From: an uncultured Lachnospiraceae bacterium
GTDB lineage: Bacteria; Bacillota; Clostridia; Lachnospirales; Lachnospiraceae
Length of the DNA: 64,000 nt
Assembly: GCA_947626395.1 (NCBI GenBank)
Contig: CANQRU010000008.1
Span: forward strand, 24,296 to 88,295
Reading direction: 5' to 3'
In this document: in pieces, positions 1-9,194 of the stretch
Position numbering within the stretch: the stretch's first letter is position 1
Layout of the letters: every line of letters begins with the position of its first letter
The notes under the pieces: generated by a model
The model's input: only the letters and a program-made list of their open reading frames with translations
What the model was told of the DNA's origin: nothing
Database searches by the model: none
Program-made: the position numbers and the translations under genes

Positions 1-2
1 TG

Positions 3-631
3 GTGTTGGTCTGGAAAAAGGCAAAAAAGGAAAAACGATCTATGAATTGCTGGTAGGAGAATGTCAGATGGATGAATGTCTGGAAAGAGACGTTCAGGAG
101 AATCTGGATGTTCTTCCTTCAAATATGGATTTGGCCGGGGCCGAGATTGAACTGTTGGAATTTGAGAATAAAGAGACGATCCTGAGGTCACATCTCAGGG
201 AGATCGAACGGTATTATGATTACATGATCATTGACTGTCCGCCTTCTTTGAATATTCTTACGATCAACGCACTGACAGCCGCCGATACGGTATTGATCCC
301 GATTCAATGCGAATACTATGCGTTGGAAGGATTAAGCCAGGTCTTGAACACCGTGAATCTGGTAAAGCGTAAGCTGAATCCGCAGCTTGAGACAGAAGGC
401 GTAGTATTTACGATGTATGACGCCAGAACAAATCTGTCTCTGCAGGTCGTTGAGAATGTGAAGAATAATCTGAACCAGAATATTTATAAAACGATCATTC
501 CCAGAAATGTTCGTCTTGCAGAAGCGCCGAGCCATGGTATGCCGATCAATATATATGATTCCAGATCCGCAGGTGCGGAGAGTTACCGTCTGTTAGCAGC
601 GGAAGTAATAAGTCGAGGGGAGGATTTCTGA
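3..631 (+). CDS. parA: ParA/Soj chromosome-partitioning ATPase, 5'-truncated by window edge
   Basis: Open frame from window start; YDYMIIDCPPSLNILTINAL (Walker A'/B ParA signature), followed directly by parB. Confidence 0.93.
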   Translation, partial: VGLEKGKKGKTIYELLVGECQMDECLERDVQENLDVLPSNMDLAGAEIELLEFENKETILRSHLREIERYYDYMIIDCPPSLNILTINALTAADTVLIPIQCEYYALEGLSQVLNTVNLVKRKLNPQLETEGVVFTMYDARTNLSLQVVENVKNNLNQNIYKTIIPRNVRLAEAPSHGMPINIYDSRSAGAESYRLLAAEVISRGEDF

Positions 632-1659
632 TGGCAAAGAAGAGAGGATTAGGAAAAGGCCTGGGTGCTATATTTGGAGAAGATGTAGTCAATGAAAGCC
701 GGTCGTCGACCGGTGAGAAAAATGTTTCACGTGAAACATCCGGCGGAAAGATATCCGAAAACAGTAATCATATCTATGAACTGGCCACGGAAGATCATAA
801 TCAGATGATCAGAGAAACCAGTACGAAATATGGCGTGGAAAAACCATCTGCCAAAGAAGAGCCGGGCAAAGAGTATATGGTAAAACTGTCGCTCGTAGAG
901 CCGAACAGCGAACAGCCGCGCAAGAATTTCGATAAAGAACAGATCGTCGAACTGGCAGATTCCATTAAGAAGTACGGAGTTCTTCAGCCACTTCTTGTTC
1001 AGAAAAAGGGAACACGCTACGAGATCATTGCCGGAGAGCGCCGTTGGCGTGCAGCAAGGGAAGCCGGTCTCAAGGAAGTTCCTGTGGTGATAAAGGAATA
1101 TTCCAGGCAGCAGGCGATGGAGATATCCCTGATCGAGAATATTCAGCGTACCGATCTTAACCCTGTGGAAGAAGCGCAGGCTTATCAGCAGCTGATGCAG
1201 GAATTTGATCTGACACAGGAAGAGATTGCTGAAAGAGTTTCAAAAAATCGTTCTACAATTACAAACAGTCTTCGCCTTTTGAAGCTGGACAAGCGGGTCC
1301 TGGATCTTCTTGTACAGAATCAGATCACAGGAGGACACGCCAGAACACTGTTGGGATTGGAAGACCATGAACAGCAATATCAGGCAGCGCTGAAGATCAT
1401 CAACGAGAAGATGAGCGTCCGCGATGTGGAAAAACTGGTAAAACATCTCAATAAGCCTGAGAAGCCGAAAAAGGCAAAGAACGAAGAAAAAGATATTTCC
1501 TTTATTTTCAAGGATCTGGAGGAACGAATGAAGAAGGCGGTAGGAACGAAGGTAACGATCAATCGCCGCGACCGAAATAAAGGAAAAGTCGAAATTGAGT
1601 ATTATTCACAGGAAGAATTAGAACGCATCGTAGAATTACTGGAATCATTACAGCAGTAA
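631..1659 (+). CDS. parB: ParB/Spo0J chromosome-partitioning protein
   Basis: MAKKRGLGKGLGAIFG N-terminus, GERRWRAAREAGLKEVPVV and ENIQRTDLNPVEEA ParB motifs. Confidence 0.96.
   Translation: MAKKRGLGKGLGAIFGEDVVNESRSSTGEKNVSRETSGGKISENSNHIYELATEDHNQMIRETSTKYGVEKPSAKEEPGKEYMVKLSLVEPNSEQPRKNFDKEQIVELADSIKKYGVLQPLLVQKKGTRYEIIAGERRWRAAREAGLKEVPVVIKEYSRQQAMEISLIENIQRTDLNPVEEAQAYQQLMQEFDLTQEEIAERVSKNRSTITNSLRLLKLDKRVLDLLVQNQITGGHARTLLGLEDHEQQYQAALKIINEKMSVRDVEKLVKHLNKPEKPKKAKNEEKDISFIFKDLEERMKKAVGTKVTINRRDRNKGKVEIEYYSQEELERIVELLESLQQ
723..738. promoter_or_regulatory. parS site (TGTTTCACGTGAAACA)
   Basis: Exact 16-bp palindrome matching canonical parS, inside parB. Confidence 0.95.
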
Positions 1660-1781
1660 TACGACAGCAGTTACAAGCAGAGCGCTGCGGCTTTGACGAT
1701 GTGCCTGGCTAATAATGTCAGAGAGTAGTGGGAGAAGATCAATAAGCAGACAAAGTAATCTGAAAAACAAGGAGAAACACT

Positions 1782-2282
1782 ATGGAGAACAGCATGCTAA
1801 ACAGGTGGCCGATCGATCCGGGAATTGTGATCATAAGTCTTGCGGCGGTCACAATTCTGCTTCTGGTCATGGTCATTGTCTGCATCCTGCAGAACAACAA
1901 AATGTACCGCAGATATGATGCGTTCATGCGTGGAAGGGACGCTGAATCACTGGAGCAGGTTATTATGGATATAGTGGAGGAGAACCGTGAGATCAAGCAG
2001 CAGGATCGGGCGACGAAGGAGACGATGAAAGCCGTCACCAAGAGCGTGAAAGGCTCCTTCCAGAAATTCGGTATGGTCAAATACAACGCATTTAAAGGCA
2101 TGGGAGGAAATTTAAGCTTTGCCTTTGCCATGCTGGATCTGAACAATACCGGATTCATTCTCAACTCTGTCCATAGCCGGGAAGGCTGCTATCTCTACAT
2201 CAAAGATGTGGTGAACGGAGAGGCGGAAATAACCCTTGGAAATGAGGAAAAAGAGGCTTTGGAGCAGGCTCTTGGATATTGA
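1782..2282 (+). CDS. DUF4446 family membrane-anchored protein
   Basis: N-terminal TM, then FQKFGMVKYNAFKGMGGNLSFAFAMLDLNNTGFILNSVHSREGCYLYIK; position after parB. Confidence 0.85.
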   Translation: MENSMLNRWPIDPGIVIISLAAVTILLLVMVIVCILQNNKMYRRYDAFMRGRDAESLEQVIMDIVEENREIKQQDRATKETMKAVTKSVKGSFQKFGMVKYNAFKGMGGNLSFAFAMLDLNNTGFILNSVHSREGCYLYIKDVVNGEAEITLGNEEKEALEQALGY

Positions 2283-2291
2283 AAATACTTG

Positions 2292-3699
<1,408 letters not shown>

Positions 3700-3787
3700 T
3701 AAGCAGGAAAACATATTTTAGGAACAGCCCCCGGTTGTGTGCGGGAAATCATTATCAGCGATTTTCCGCGTTTGGATATGATAATAA

Positions 3788-3823
3788 GGAAAAGCCTGCC
3801 GCGAATGACAGGCTTTTCCTTGC
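3788..3823 (+). terminator. Rho-independent terminator-like hairpin downstream of gdhA
   Basis: GGAAAAGCCTG...CAGGCTTTTCC, 11-bp stem. Confidence 0.6.
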
Positions 3824-3932
3824 CGGAGCAGATGAGCTTTCCGGAATGACAGATACCGTGATACGGAAACACCCTGGAACACAGCCCGCATGCGCTGCGG
3901 CGGGTGTATTTCCATATAAATAAGGAGATTTC

Positions 3933-4817
3933 ATGCACAAATATTTGCGCGCCGTAGGCTTTAGCCTGTATCAGAAAAAACATGATATCGAAGGACTGCT
4001 TGAAGAACTGATCCGGGAGGCACAGCCGTCCCAGATCCGAAAGCTTCAGCTTGATTCGGAAACGAATCTGTGCCATGTCCGTATGGAAACAGCGCCGGAT
4101 ATGGGAATTGATATCTATGGCGAGATGGATGAATTCGGTGTGATCCATCCGGAGTATTATCTGCCATACCTGTTAAGCCACGATCTGTCTTCCGAGGCTG
4201 ACTGCAGTATTCAGCGGCACACGGAGAAGGAGACCTACGCCGGTCTGCTGGATGAGTATAAAGTGGGGATCTCTCTTATTTTCTATCTGGAAAATGTAAT
4301 GGAATTCCGCGCCCGCAGTATGGCCCGCGAGTCCACGGATACGAATTATGTAAACCTGGCAGCGTTATCTGTAAAAGGCAAGATCATTCTTCCGGTCAAA
4401 AAGACTGCCAAGCAGGTGGAAATGGCAAAAGTCGCGATCAGGGAGCGCAATAATCTGATGGAAGCGGCGAAGCGCGGGGACGAGGACGCCATGGAAACTC
4501 TGACGATCGAGGATATCGATCTGTATTCCCAGATCTCCAGGCGTGTGATGAAGGAAGACATCTATTCGATCATAGATACCTGCTTTATGCCGTCGGGCAT
4601 CGAGTGCGACCAGTACGCTGTCATCGGCGACATTATTTACATGGAATTGGTTCAGAATAAGATGACCGGCGAGGAGATCTACAATCTGAAGCTGGACTGC
4701 AACGATGTGATTTTCCATGTGGCGATCAACCGCAAGGATCTGATGGGCGAACCGGAGATCGGGCGTCGTTTTAAGGGGCAGATCTGGATGATGGGGACAG
4801 CGAAATTCGTATCTTGA
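3933..4817 (+). CDS. DUF3881 family protein
   Basis: MHKYLRAVGFS N-terminus; full-length ORF with coding-like composition. Confidence 0.7.
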   Translation: MHKYLRAVGFSLYQKKHDIEGLLEELIREAQPSQIRKLQLDSETNLCHVRMETAPDMGIDIYGEMDEFGVIHPEYYLPYLLSHDLSSEADCSIQRHTEKETYAGLLDEYKVGISLIFYLENVMEFRARSMARESTDTNYVNLAALSVKGKIILPVKKTAKQVEMAKVAIRERNNLMEAAKRGDEDAMETLTIEDIDLYSQISRRVMKEDIYSIIDTCFMPSGIECDQYAVIGDIIYMELVQNKMTGEEIYNLKLDCNDVIFHVAINRKDLMGEPEIGRRFKGQIWMMGTAKFVS

Positions 4818-4941
4818 CGAATCGGTATTTTCTGATATAATAGTGTGTGCGGCGATACGCCTTGCTTGTCAGGTTCTGGTTATAAATCGTAACGGATTGT
4901 TGACAGAATCAGTTGTGGGCAGGCGAACCGGGGACAAGCAT

Positions 4942-5015
4942 GTTTCCGTAGCTCAGCAGGATAGAGCGACCGCCTCCTAAGCGGTAGGTCGGGTGTTCGA
5001 ATCACCTCGGGAACG
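4942..5015 (+). tRNA. tRNA-Arg (anticodon CCT)
   Basis: GTTTCCG/CGGGAAC acceptor stem, ACCGC-CTCCTAA-GCGGT anticodon arm, GGTTCGAATC-type T arm. Confidence 0.95.
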
Positions 5016-5025
5016 GATCATATAA

Positions 5026-5060
5026 GCCGAAAATCCAATGCATGGATTTTCGGCTTTTTT
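5026..5060 (+). terminator. Rho-independent terminator after tRNA
   Basis: GCCGAAAATCCA..TGGATTTTCGGCTTTTTT. Confidence 0.9.
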
Positions 5061-5068
5061 CTTTCTGT

Positions 5069-5105
5069 GCAGGCAGAACGTCAGTGACGAGCTGCTCGTA
5101 TTTTT
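5069..5105. repeat. Single copy of dispersed imperfect-palindrome repeat (GTCAGTGACG core)
   Basis: GCAGGCAGAACGTCAGTGACGAGCTGCTCGTATTTTT resembles units at 6859, 21081 and 36308. Confidence 0.45.
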
Positions 5106-5201
5106 ACAAATCGCCTAAAAATTTTAGATCGTTCTGCTCCTTGCCGGGTTCCGGCATGTATGGGTGGAACGCAGCGATTACCGGGAAAAGGTGAAAAATA
5201 A

Positions 5202-5297
5202 CGATCGCACGACATTCGGACGCTGCTGAACGCGATTCTGGGGTACACGAGGCTTCTTAAGCAGGAAAAAGAATCCGCAGAGCAGACGGACGACTAG
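5202..5297 (+). pseudogene. Histidine-kinase H-box (HisKA) remnant
   Basis: Frame reads RSHDIRTLLNAILGYTRLLKQEKESAEQTDD*, cf. SHDIRTPMNAIIG in the intact kinases of this window. Confidence 0.75.
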
Positions 5298-5299
5298 TA

Positions 5300-6589
5300 T
5301 CAATTTTTCAGGCAGCCAATGGGAACCACAAATACGCCGTCGTGACGGCGGTATGCGTAATCTCCGGTTCCTGTCAAAACCATAAGGAACGACGGTGCGT
5401 TCATTTTTTCCGTGTCAAGCTTGGATTCCATTGATTTCAGGCTTTTGGCGCCTTCTTCAATAAGCCTGTCGCCGCCCAGCTTGATTTCAATGAGACCGTA
5501 TTTACCGTTTCTTAAGTGGACAACCGCATCACATTCCTGTCCTTCCTTGTCCCGGTAATGATAAACTGCGCCGTTCAGGGCGTCCGCAAAGACACGAATA
5601 TCCCGGATACATAGAGTCTCAAAAAGAAATCCGAATGTTTTCAGGTCATTGATCAGGTCGTTCGGACCGATACCCAAAGCCGCGGCTGCAATGGAAGGAT
5701 CGACATAGTATCTGGTATCCGATGAGCGAATCGTGGTTTTTGACCGCAGATTGGGATTCCAGGCGGGCATATCTTCCACAACAAAGATTTTACGGAGGGC
5801 ATTGACGTAAGAGGCAACCGTTTCTTCGTTAATCGGCGTCTCATCATTTGCCGCAATATCCTGAGCCAGAACGGTATTCGGAACCTGTCCGCCCTGGTTT
5901 CTCGCATAAGAACGCATAAGACGCCGGACTCTTTCCGGGTTCTTCTGTACATTGTCTGCCCGGTTAATATCAGAGCGGATCACCGCATCGCAGTAATCCA
6001 TAGCCTGTTCAAGAGCAATCTCTTCAGGCATGTCTACAGCCTGCGGCCACCCTCCCCGGCACACAAGAAAGGCCAACCGGTCCATACTAAGGAGTGATTC
6101 TCCGTCTATTTCCCTGTTTCCGTCAAACAGCTCTTTCAGACTGACCTGGCCTGTCGAATCACCGGATTCGTATAAGCTCATTGGTCTCATCGTCAGCCAT
6201 GCGAATCGCCCCGTTCCGGAATGGGCAATCTCTCTGGTGTCAGCGGGGACAGCGGAACCGGTGAGTATAAACTGTCCAAAATCGCCGCGGTGGTCAACTT
6301 CAAAGCGGATCGCATCCCAAAGTTTTGGAGCCAGCTGCCATTCGTCTATCAGCCTCGGAGCTTTTCCCTGTAACAGCCGCTTGGGATTCATCTCGGACAT
6401 AGCCATATTCTGCTCTTTTCTTTCCGGATCATCCATATACAGGACGCTGGAAGCAATCTGTTCGGCAGTCGTAGTCTTTCCGCACCACTTAGGGCCTTCG
6501 ATCAGGACAGCGCCTTTACCTTCCAGCTTTCGCTTCAGGATAGCGTCAGCAATTCTGTTTCTGTAAATCTTCATTTCGGAATGCCTCAT
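5300..6589 (-). CDS. AAA ATPase, DUF4143 family
   Basis: VLIEGPKWCGKTTTAEQIA Walker A, RLIDEWQLAP, C-terminal YHYRDKEGQECDAVVHLRNGKYGLIEIKLGG nuclease-like motif. Confidence 0.93.
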   Translation of the reverse strand: MRHSEMKIYRNRIADAILKRKLEGKGAVLIEGPKWCGKTTTAEQIASSVLYMDDPERKEQNMAMSEMNPKRLLQGKAPRLIDEWQLAPKLWDAIRFEVDHRGDFGQFILTGSAVPADTREIAHSGTGRFAWLTMRPMSLYESGDSTGQVSLKELFDGNREIDGESLLSMDRLAFLVCRGGWPQAVDMPEEIALEQAMDYCDAVIRSDINRADNVQKNPERVRRLMRSYARNQGGQVPNTVLAQDIAANDETPINEETVASYVNALRKIFVVEDMPAWNPNLRSKTTIRSSDTRYYVDPSIAAAALGIGPNDLINDLKTFGFLFETLCIRDIRVFADALNGAVYHYRDKEGQECDAVVHLRNGKYGLIEIKLGGDRLIEEGAKSLKSMESKLDTEKMNAPSFLMVLTGTGDYAYRRHDGVFVVPIGCLKN

Positions 6590-6645
6590 TTCTATTATCG
6601 GGTGCTTGTATTATACGTCGTAATTGTATTTTTTACAACAGATTT

Positions 6646-6737
6646 CCGACGATTGGCGATAAATTTTTCCGATGGTTGGCGAGATTTTATACCGACGATT
6701 AGCGGTAAATATTTCCGATGATTGGCGAAAACAGATC
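6646..6737. repeat. 4 x 23-bp degenerate tandem repeat (CCGAYGATTGGCGATAAATTTTT)
   Basis: CCGAYGRTTRGCGR recurs at exact 23-bp spacing from 6646, 6669, 6692, 6715. Confidence 0.9.
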
Positions 6738-6809
6738 CGGAGTTAAAATTTTTTACAATTCGTCGCCGGCAATGCTTGACACATGGATTGGAGATATGGT
6801 ATATTGCTG

Positions 6810-6825
6810 GTTAGCAAATGCTAAC
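6810..6825. promoter_or_regulatory. Palindromic operator-like site GTTAGCAAATGCTAAC
   Basis: Inverted repeat; second copy at 6951. Confidence 0.6.
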
Positions 6826-6858
6826 GAGTGGTTTTAAGCTGCTTCAGCAAGCGGCCTT

Positions 6859-6937
6859 TATTTCCATAAAAGCAAGGTGCCAGTGACGTCTTGATTGTAT
6901 TTCCATGCAAGCAGAGCGCCGGTGACGCTCTGCTTGC
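6859..6937. repeat. Two tandem units (39/40 bp) of dispersed palindromic repeat TATTTCCAT-arm-GCCRGTGACG-arm'
   Basis: Units 6859-6897 and 6898-6937 share TATTTCCAT...GGTGACG/AGTGACG core with differing arms. Confidence 0.8.
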
Positions 6938-6950
6938 ATTAAGCCGACGA

Positions 6951-6966
6951 GTTAGCAAAAGCTAAC
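6951..6966. promoter_or_regulatory. Palindromic operator-like site GTTAGCAAAAGCTAAC
   Basis: Same inverted repeat as 6810-6825, 141 bp apart, just upstream of CDS 7010. Confidence 0.6.
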
Positions 6967-7009
6967 AGATGGCCAACCGTGCCATTTCGGCAGAAGGAAG
7001 GATGGGATC

Positions 7010-7924
7010 ATGAAAACGAACGCGGAGCGTGCGCGGGAACGGCTGACTTTAACGCCGGCCGCTGAATTTACATTGGAGAAGGACGGTTTTATCGGCGCAC
7101 TGTATCAGCCGGAGCGGGATGAGTATCCGGGGAAAGCCGTTATCATGTTCGGCGGCAGCGACGGGATCTACAATCTAACAAAGCTGGCTGCGGAGCAGTA
7201 TGTGAAGCGCGGCATGACAGTCCTGGCGCTGGCATATTGGAACGAACCGGGACTGCCGGATGGCTTTGAAAAGGTCCCGGTGGAGGCGGCGGAAAAAGCG
7301 GCGCTGTGGCTGCGCGGGCAAGGCTTTGAGAAAGTTGGCTTGTGGGGGATCTCCATGGGCGCGGAGCTGGCGCTTCTGGCCGGCAGCCTGATGCCGGGAC
7401 TGATCTCCTGCGTGACGGCGGTGTGCCCGACGAACATCTGCGGGCAGGGCTTTATGAAGAAAAAGGGAGTCAAACCTCTGGAATGCGCTGCCTTTGGCTG
7501 GCGGGGCGAGGGGCTTCCGTGGGCGAGGCTGAAGTTTTCCAAGACCGCCATTCTTCTGGACAGCCTGCGGGAGCGGAGCGTCTGCATGCGCTCTTGCTAT
7601 GAGGATGCGGTACTTCATGCGCCTGAGGAGGCGCAGATCAAGGTGGAGAACATCGGCGGTCCGGTGCTGCTCATCTACCCGGAGCGCGACGCCATGTGGC
7701 CATCCGAACTGTCGGCGGAGAAAATCAGGGCGCGGCTGAAAGAGAAGAACTTTTCCCACCCCTGCAAGTGCGTCAGCTACAAATACGCCAGTCATATGCT
7801 GATCCCGCTGAAGTCCCGGTCCGCGGTCATGTTCCGGGTAGAGAGGAAATACCCGGAACAGTGCTGGGAGAGCGACATGGACGCCTTTGAAAAGACGCTG
7901 GTGTTCTGGAAAGAGGTCTGGTGA
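7010..7924 (+). CDS. Alpha/beta hydrolase, acyl-CoA thioesterase/BAAT C-terminal-like
   Basis: GLWGISMGAELALLAGSLMP nucleophile elbow; VLLIYPERDAMWPSE acid region; late His. Confidence 0.8.
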   Translation: MKTNAERARERLTLTPAAEFTLEKDGFIGALYQPERDEYPGKAVIMFGGSDGIYNLTKLAAEQYVKRGMTVLALAYWNEPGLPDGFEKVPVEAAEKAALWLRGQGFEKVGLWGISMGAELALLAGSLMPGLISCVTAVCPTNICGQGFMKKKGVKPLECAAFGWRGEGLPWARLKFSKTAILLDSLRERSVCMRSCYEDAVLHAPEEAQIKVENIGGPVLLIYPERDAMWPSELSAEKIRARLKEKNFSHPCKCVSYKYASHMLIPLKSRSAVMFRVERKYPEQCWESDMDAFEKTLVFWKEVW

Positions 7925-7925
7925 G

Positions 7926-8108
7926 ATGATTTTCCGCGCCTATGTGTGTAAGCATGGCCTTGTACCTCCAGGCACAGAGAAATGCGAAGCGTGGAGGCTG
8001 AAAAAGTGGATGCTTGCGCTTGCGCTGCCGGAGCATCTGCTCGGCTGGCCGCTGCTTATGTGTCCGCTTGCCGGCCTTGTCGCGGTAGGCGTTGGCTGGC
8101 TGATCTGA
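7926..8108 (+). CDS. Small hydrophobic protein (60 aa), hypothetical
   Basis: ATG just after the preceding stop; MIFRAYVCKHGLVPPGTEKCEAWRLKKW then a hydrophobic C-terminus. Confidence 0.4.
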   Translation: MIFRAYVCKHGLVPPGTEKCEAWRLKKWMLALALPEHLLGWPLLMCPLAGLVAVGVGWLI

Positions 8109-8146
8109 CAGGATCATTTTCTGATCTAAAAGAGGAGGCGATAAAT

Positions 8147-9058
8147 ATGTCAAAGCAGGCATCAGAATTTCAAGAAAAATCCATGTCCCTTGTTTATCGA
8201 GGAAAAGAAATCTTTAAGCCATTGAACACAGGCCGCATTGACGAGTGTGTGAGCTGTGTCCGGGAATATGTAGCAAATATTTTCTTCTATACCAAAAATG
8301 GCGTCACTATTATGATCGACGCGGGTTACAACTATCCCCGTCTAAAAGAAAAAATGGGCTGGCTGGATTTGAACCCCGCTTCTATCCAGCACATCTTGAT
8401 TACCCATCAGGATACCGACCATGTGGGAGCCGTAGAAACAGACAGTGAAGGCTTGTTCCGAAGTGCCACTCTTTACATTGGGGAAGAAGAAAACCGCTAT
8501 CTTACCGGGGAAAAGCGTCGCCGGGTGTTTGGGGGCCTATATAAACTCCCAATGGTGAAAATCGAAAATAAGAAAAAACTTTTGAAAGACGGTCAGGTTT
8601 TCACGATTGGAGATATAAAAATCGAGTGTTTCCTGGTTCCCGGCCACACCTGGGGGCATCTGGTATATCTCATTGATGATAGTTACCTTTTCACCGGGGA
8701 TACTATCTGGTTTGGGGCGGATGGCGGCAGGAGTTTCATCAATATGTTGGCGGAGGACAACAAACTGGCCATCCGCTCTCTGGCGATGCTGGAGGAAAAA
8801 CTGCGGGGACGTGGCCTGAATCCCATCATTGTCACCGGTCATACCGGGTGGACAGACAATATGGACTTTGCCTTTGCCCACAAGGACAAGGTTTGTAACG
8901 CCTGGCGCAGACAAAAGCCTCATGATCCTGCCGCTCCTTATGACGGCTATGACGAATCGGATGACACTGAGGAAAAAGCCCGGACTGTCCGGCTGCCAAA
9001 GCAGAACACAGAATTCATGACGTTAAAAAACTTATCTGGTTTCCAGAAGCAGAAATAG
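8147..9058 (+). CDS. MBL-fold metallo-hydrolase
   Basis: THQDTDHVGAVETD (HxHxDH-like), VPGHTWGHLVYLID, FTGDT; start chosen at ATG with RBS gaggaggcg. Confidence 0.88.
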   Translation: MSKQASEFQEKSMSLVYRGKEIFKPLNTGRIDECVSCVREYVANIFFYTKNGVTIMIDAGYNYPRLKEKMGWLDLNPASIQHILITHQDTDHVGAVETDSEGLFRSATLYIGEEENRYLTGEKRRRVFGGLYKLPMVKIENKKKLLKDGQVFTIGDIKIECFLVPGHTWGHLVYLIDDSYLFTGDTIWFGADGGRSFINMLAEDNKLAIRSLAMLEEKLRGRGLNPIIVTGHTGWTDNMDFAFAHKDKVCNAWRRQKPHDPAAPYDGYDESDDTEEKARTVRLPKQNTEFMTLKNLSGFQKQK

Positions 9059-9071
9059 AAGAGGATAATAG

Positions 9072-9194
9072 ATGGGAACGGAATTTGTTTTAACAGGACT
9101 ATTTATAGCAGGCGTACTTGCGCTGTGCGGAGCAGTCAAAAGACTTTGCAAAAATATACTCAGAGGGAGAGAGATAAGACATGATGATCGATAA
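9072..9194 (+). CDS. Small single-TM ORF (40 aa) overlapping the ABC transporter start
   Basis: MGTEFVLTGLFIAGVLALCGAVKRLCKNILRGREIRHDDR. Confidence 0.35.
   Translation: MGTEFVLTGLFIAGVLALCGAVKRLCKNILRGREIRHDDR

Noticed and set aside
3735-3923. 62-aa ORF between gdhA and the DUF3881 gene
   Set aside because: Covers the terminator hairpin and low-complexity intergenic sequence; no RBS, no motif
6646-6737. Possible CRISPR array
   Set aside because: Repeats are contiguous 23-bp units without unique spacers of CRISPR length, and no cas genes are present
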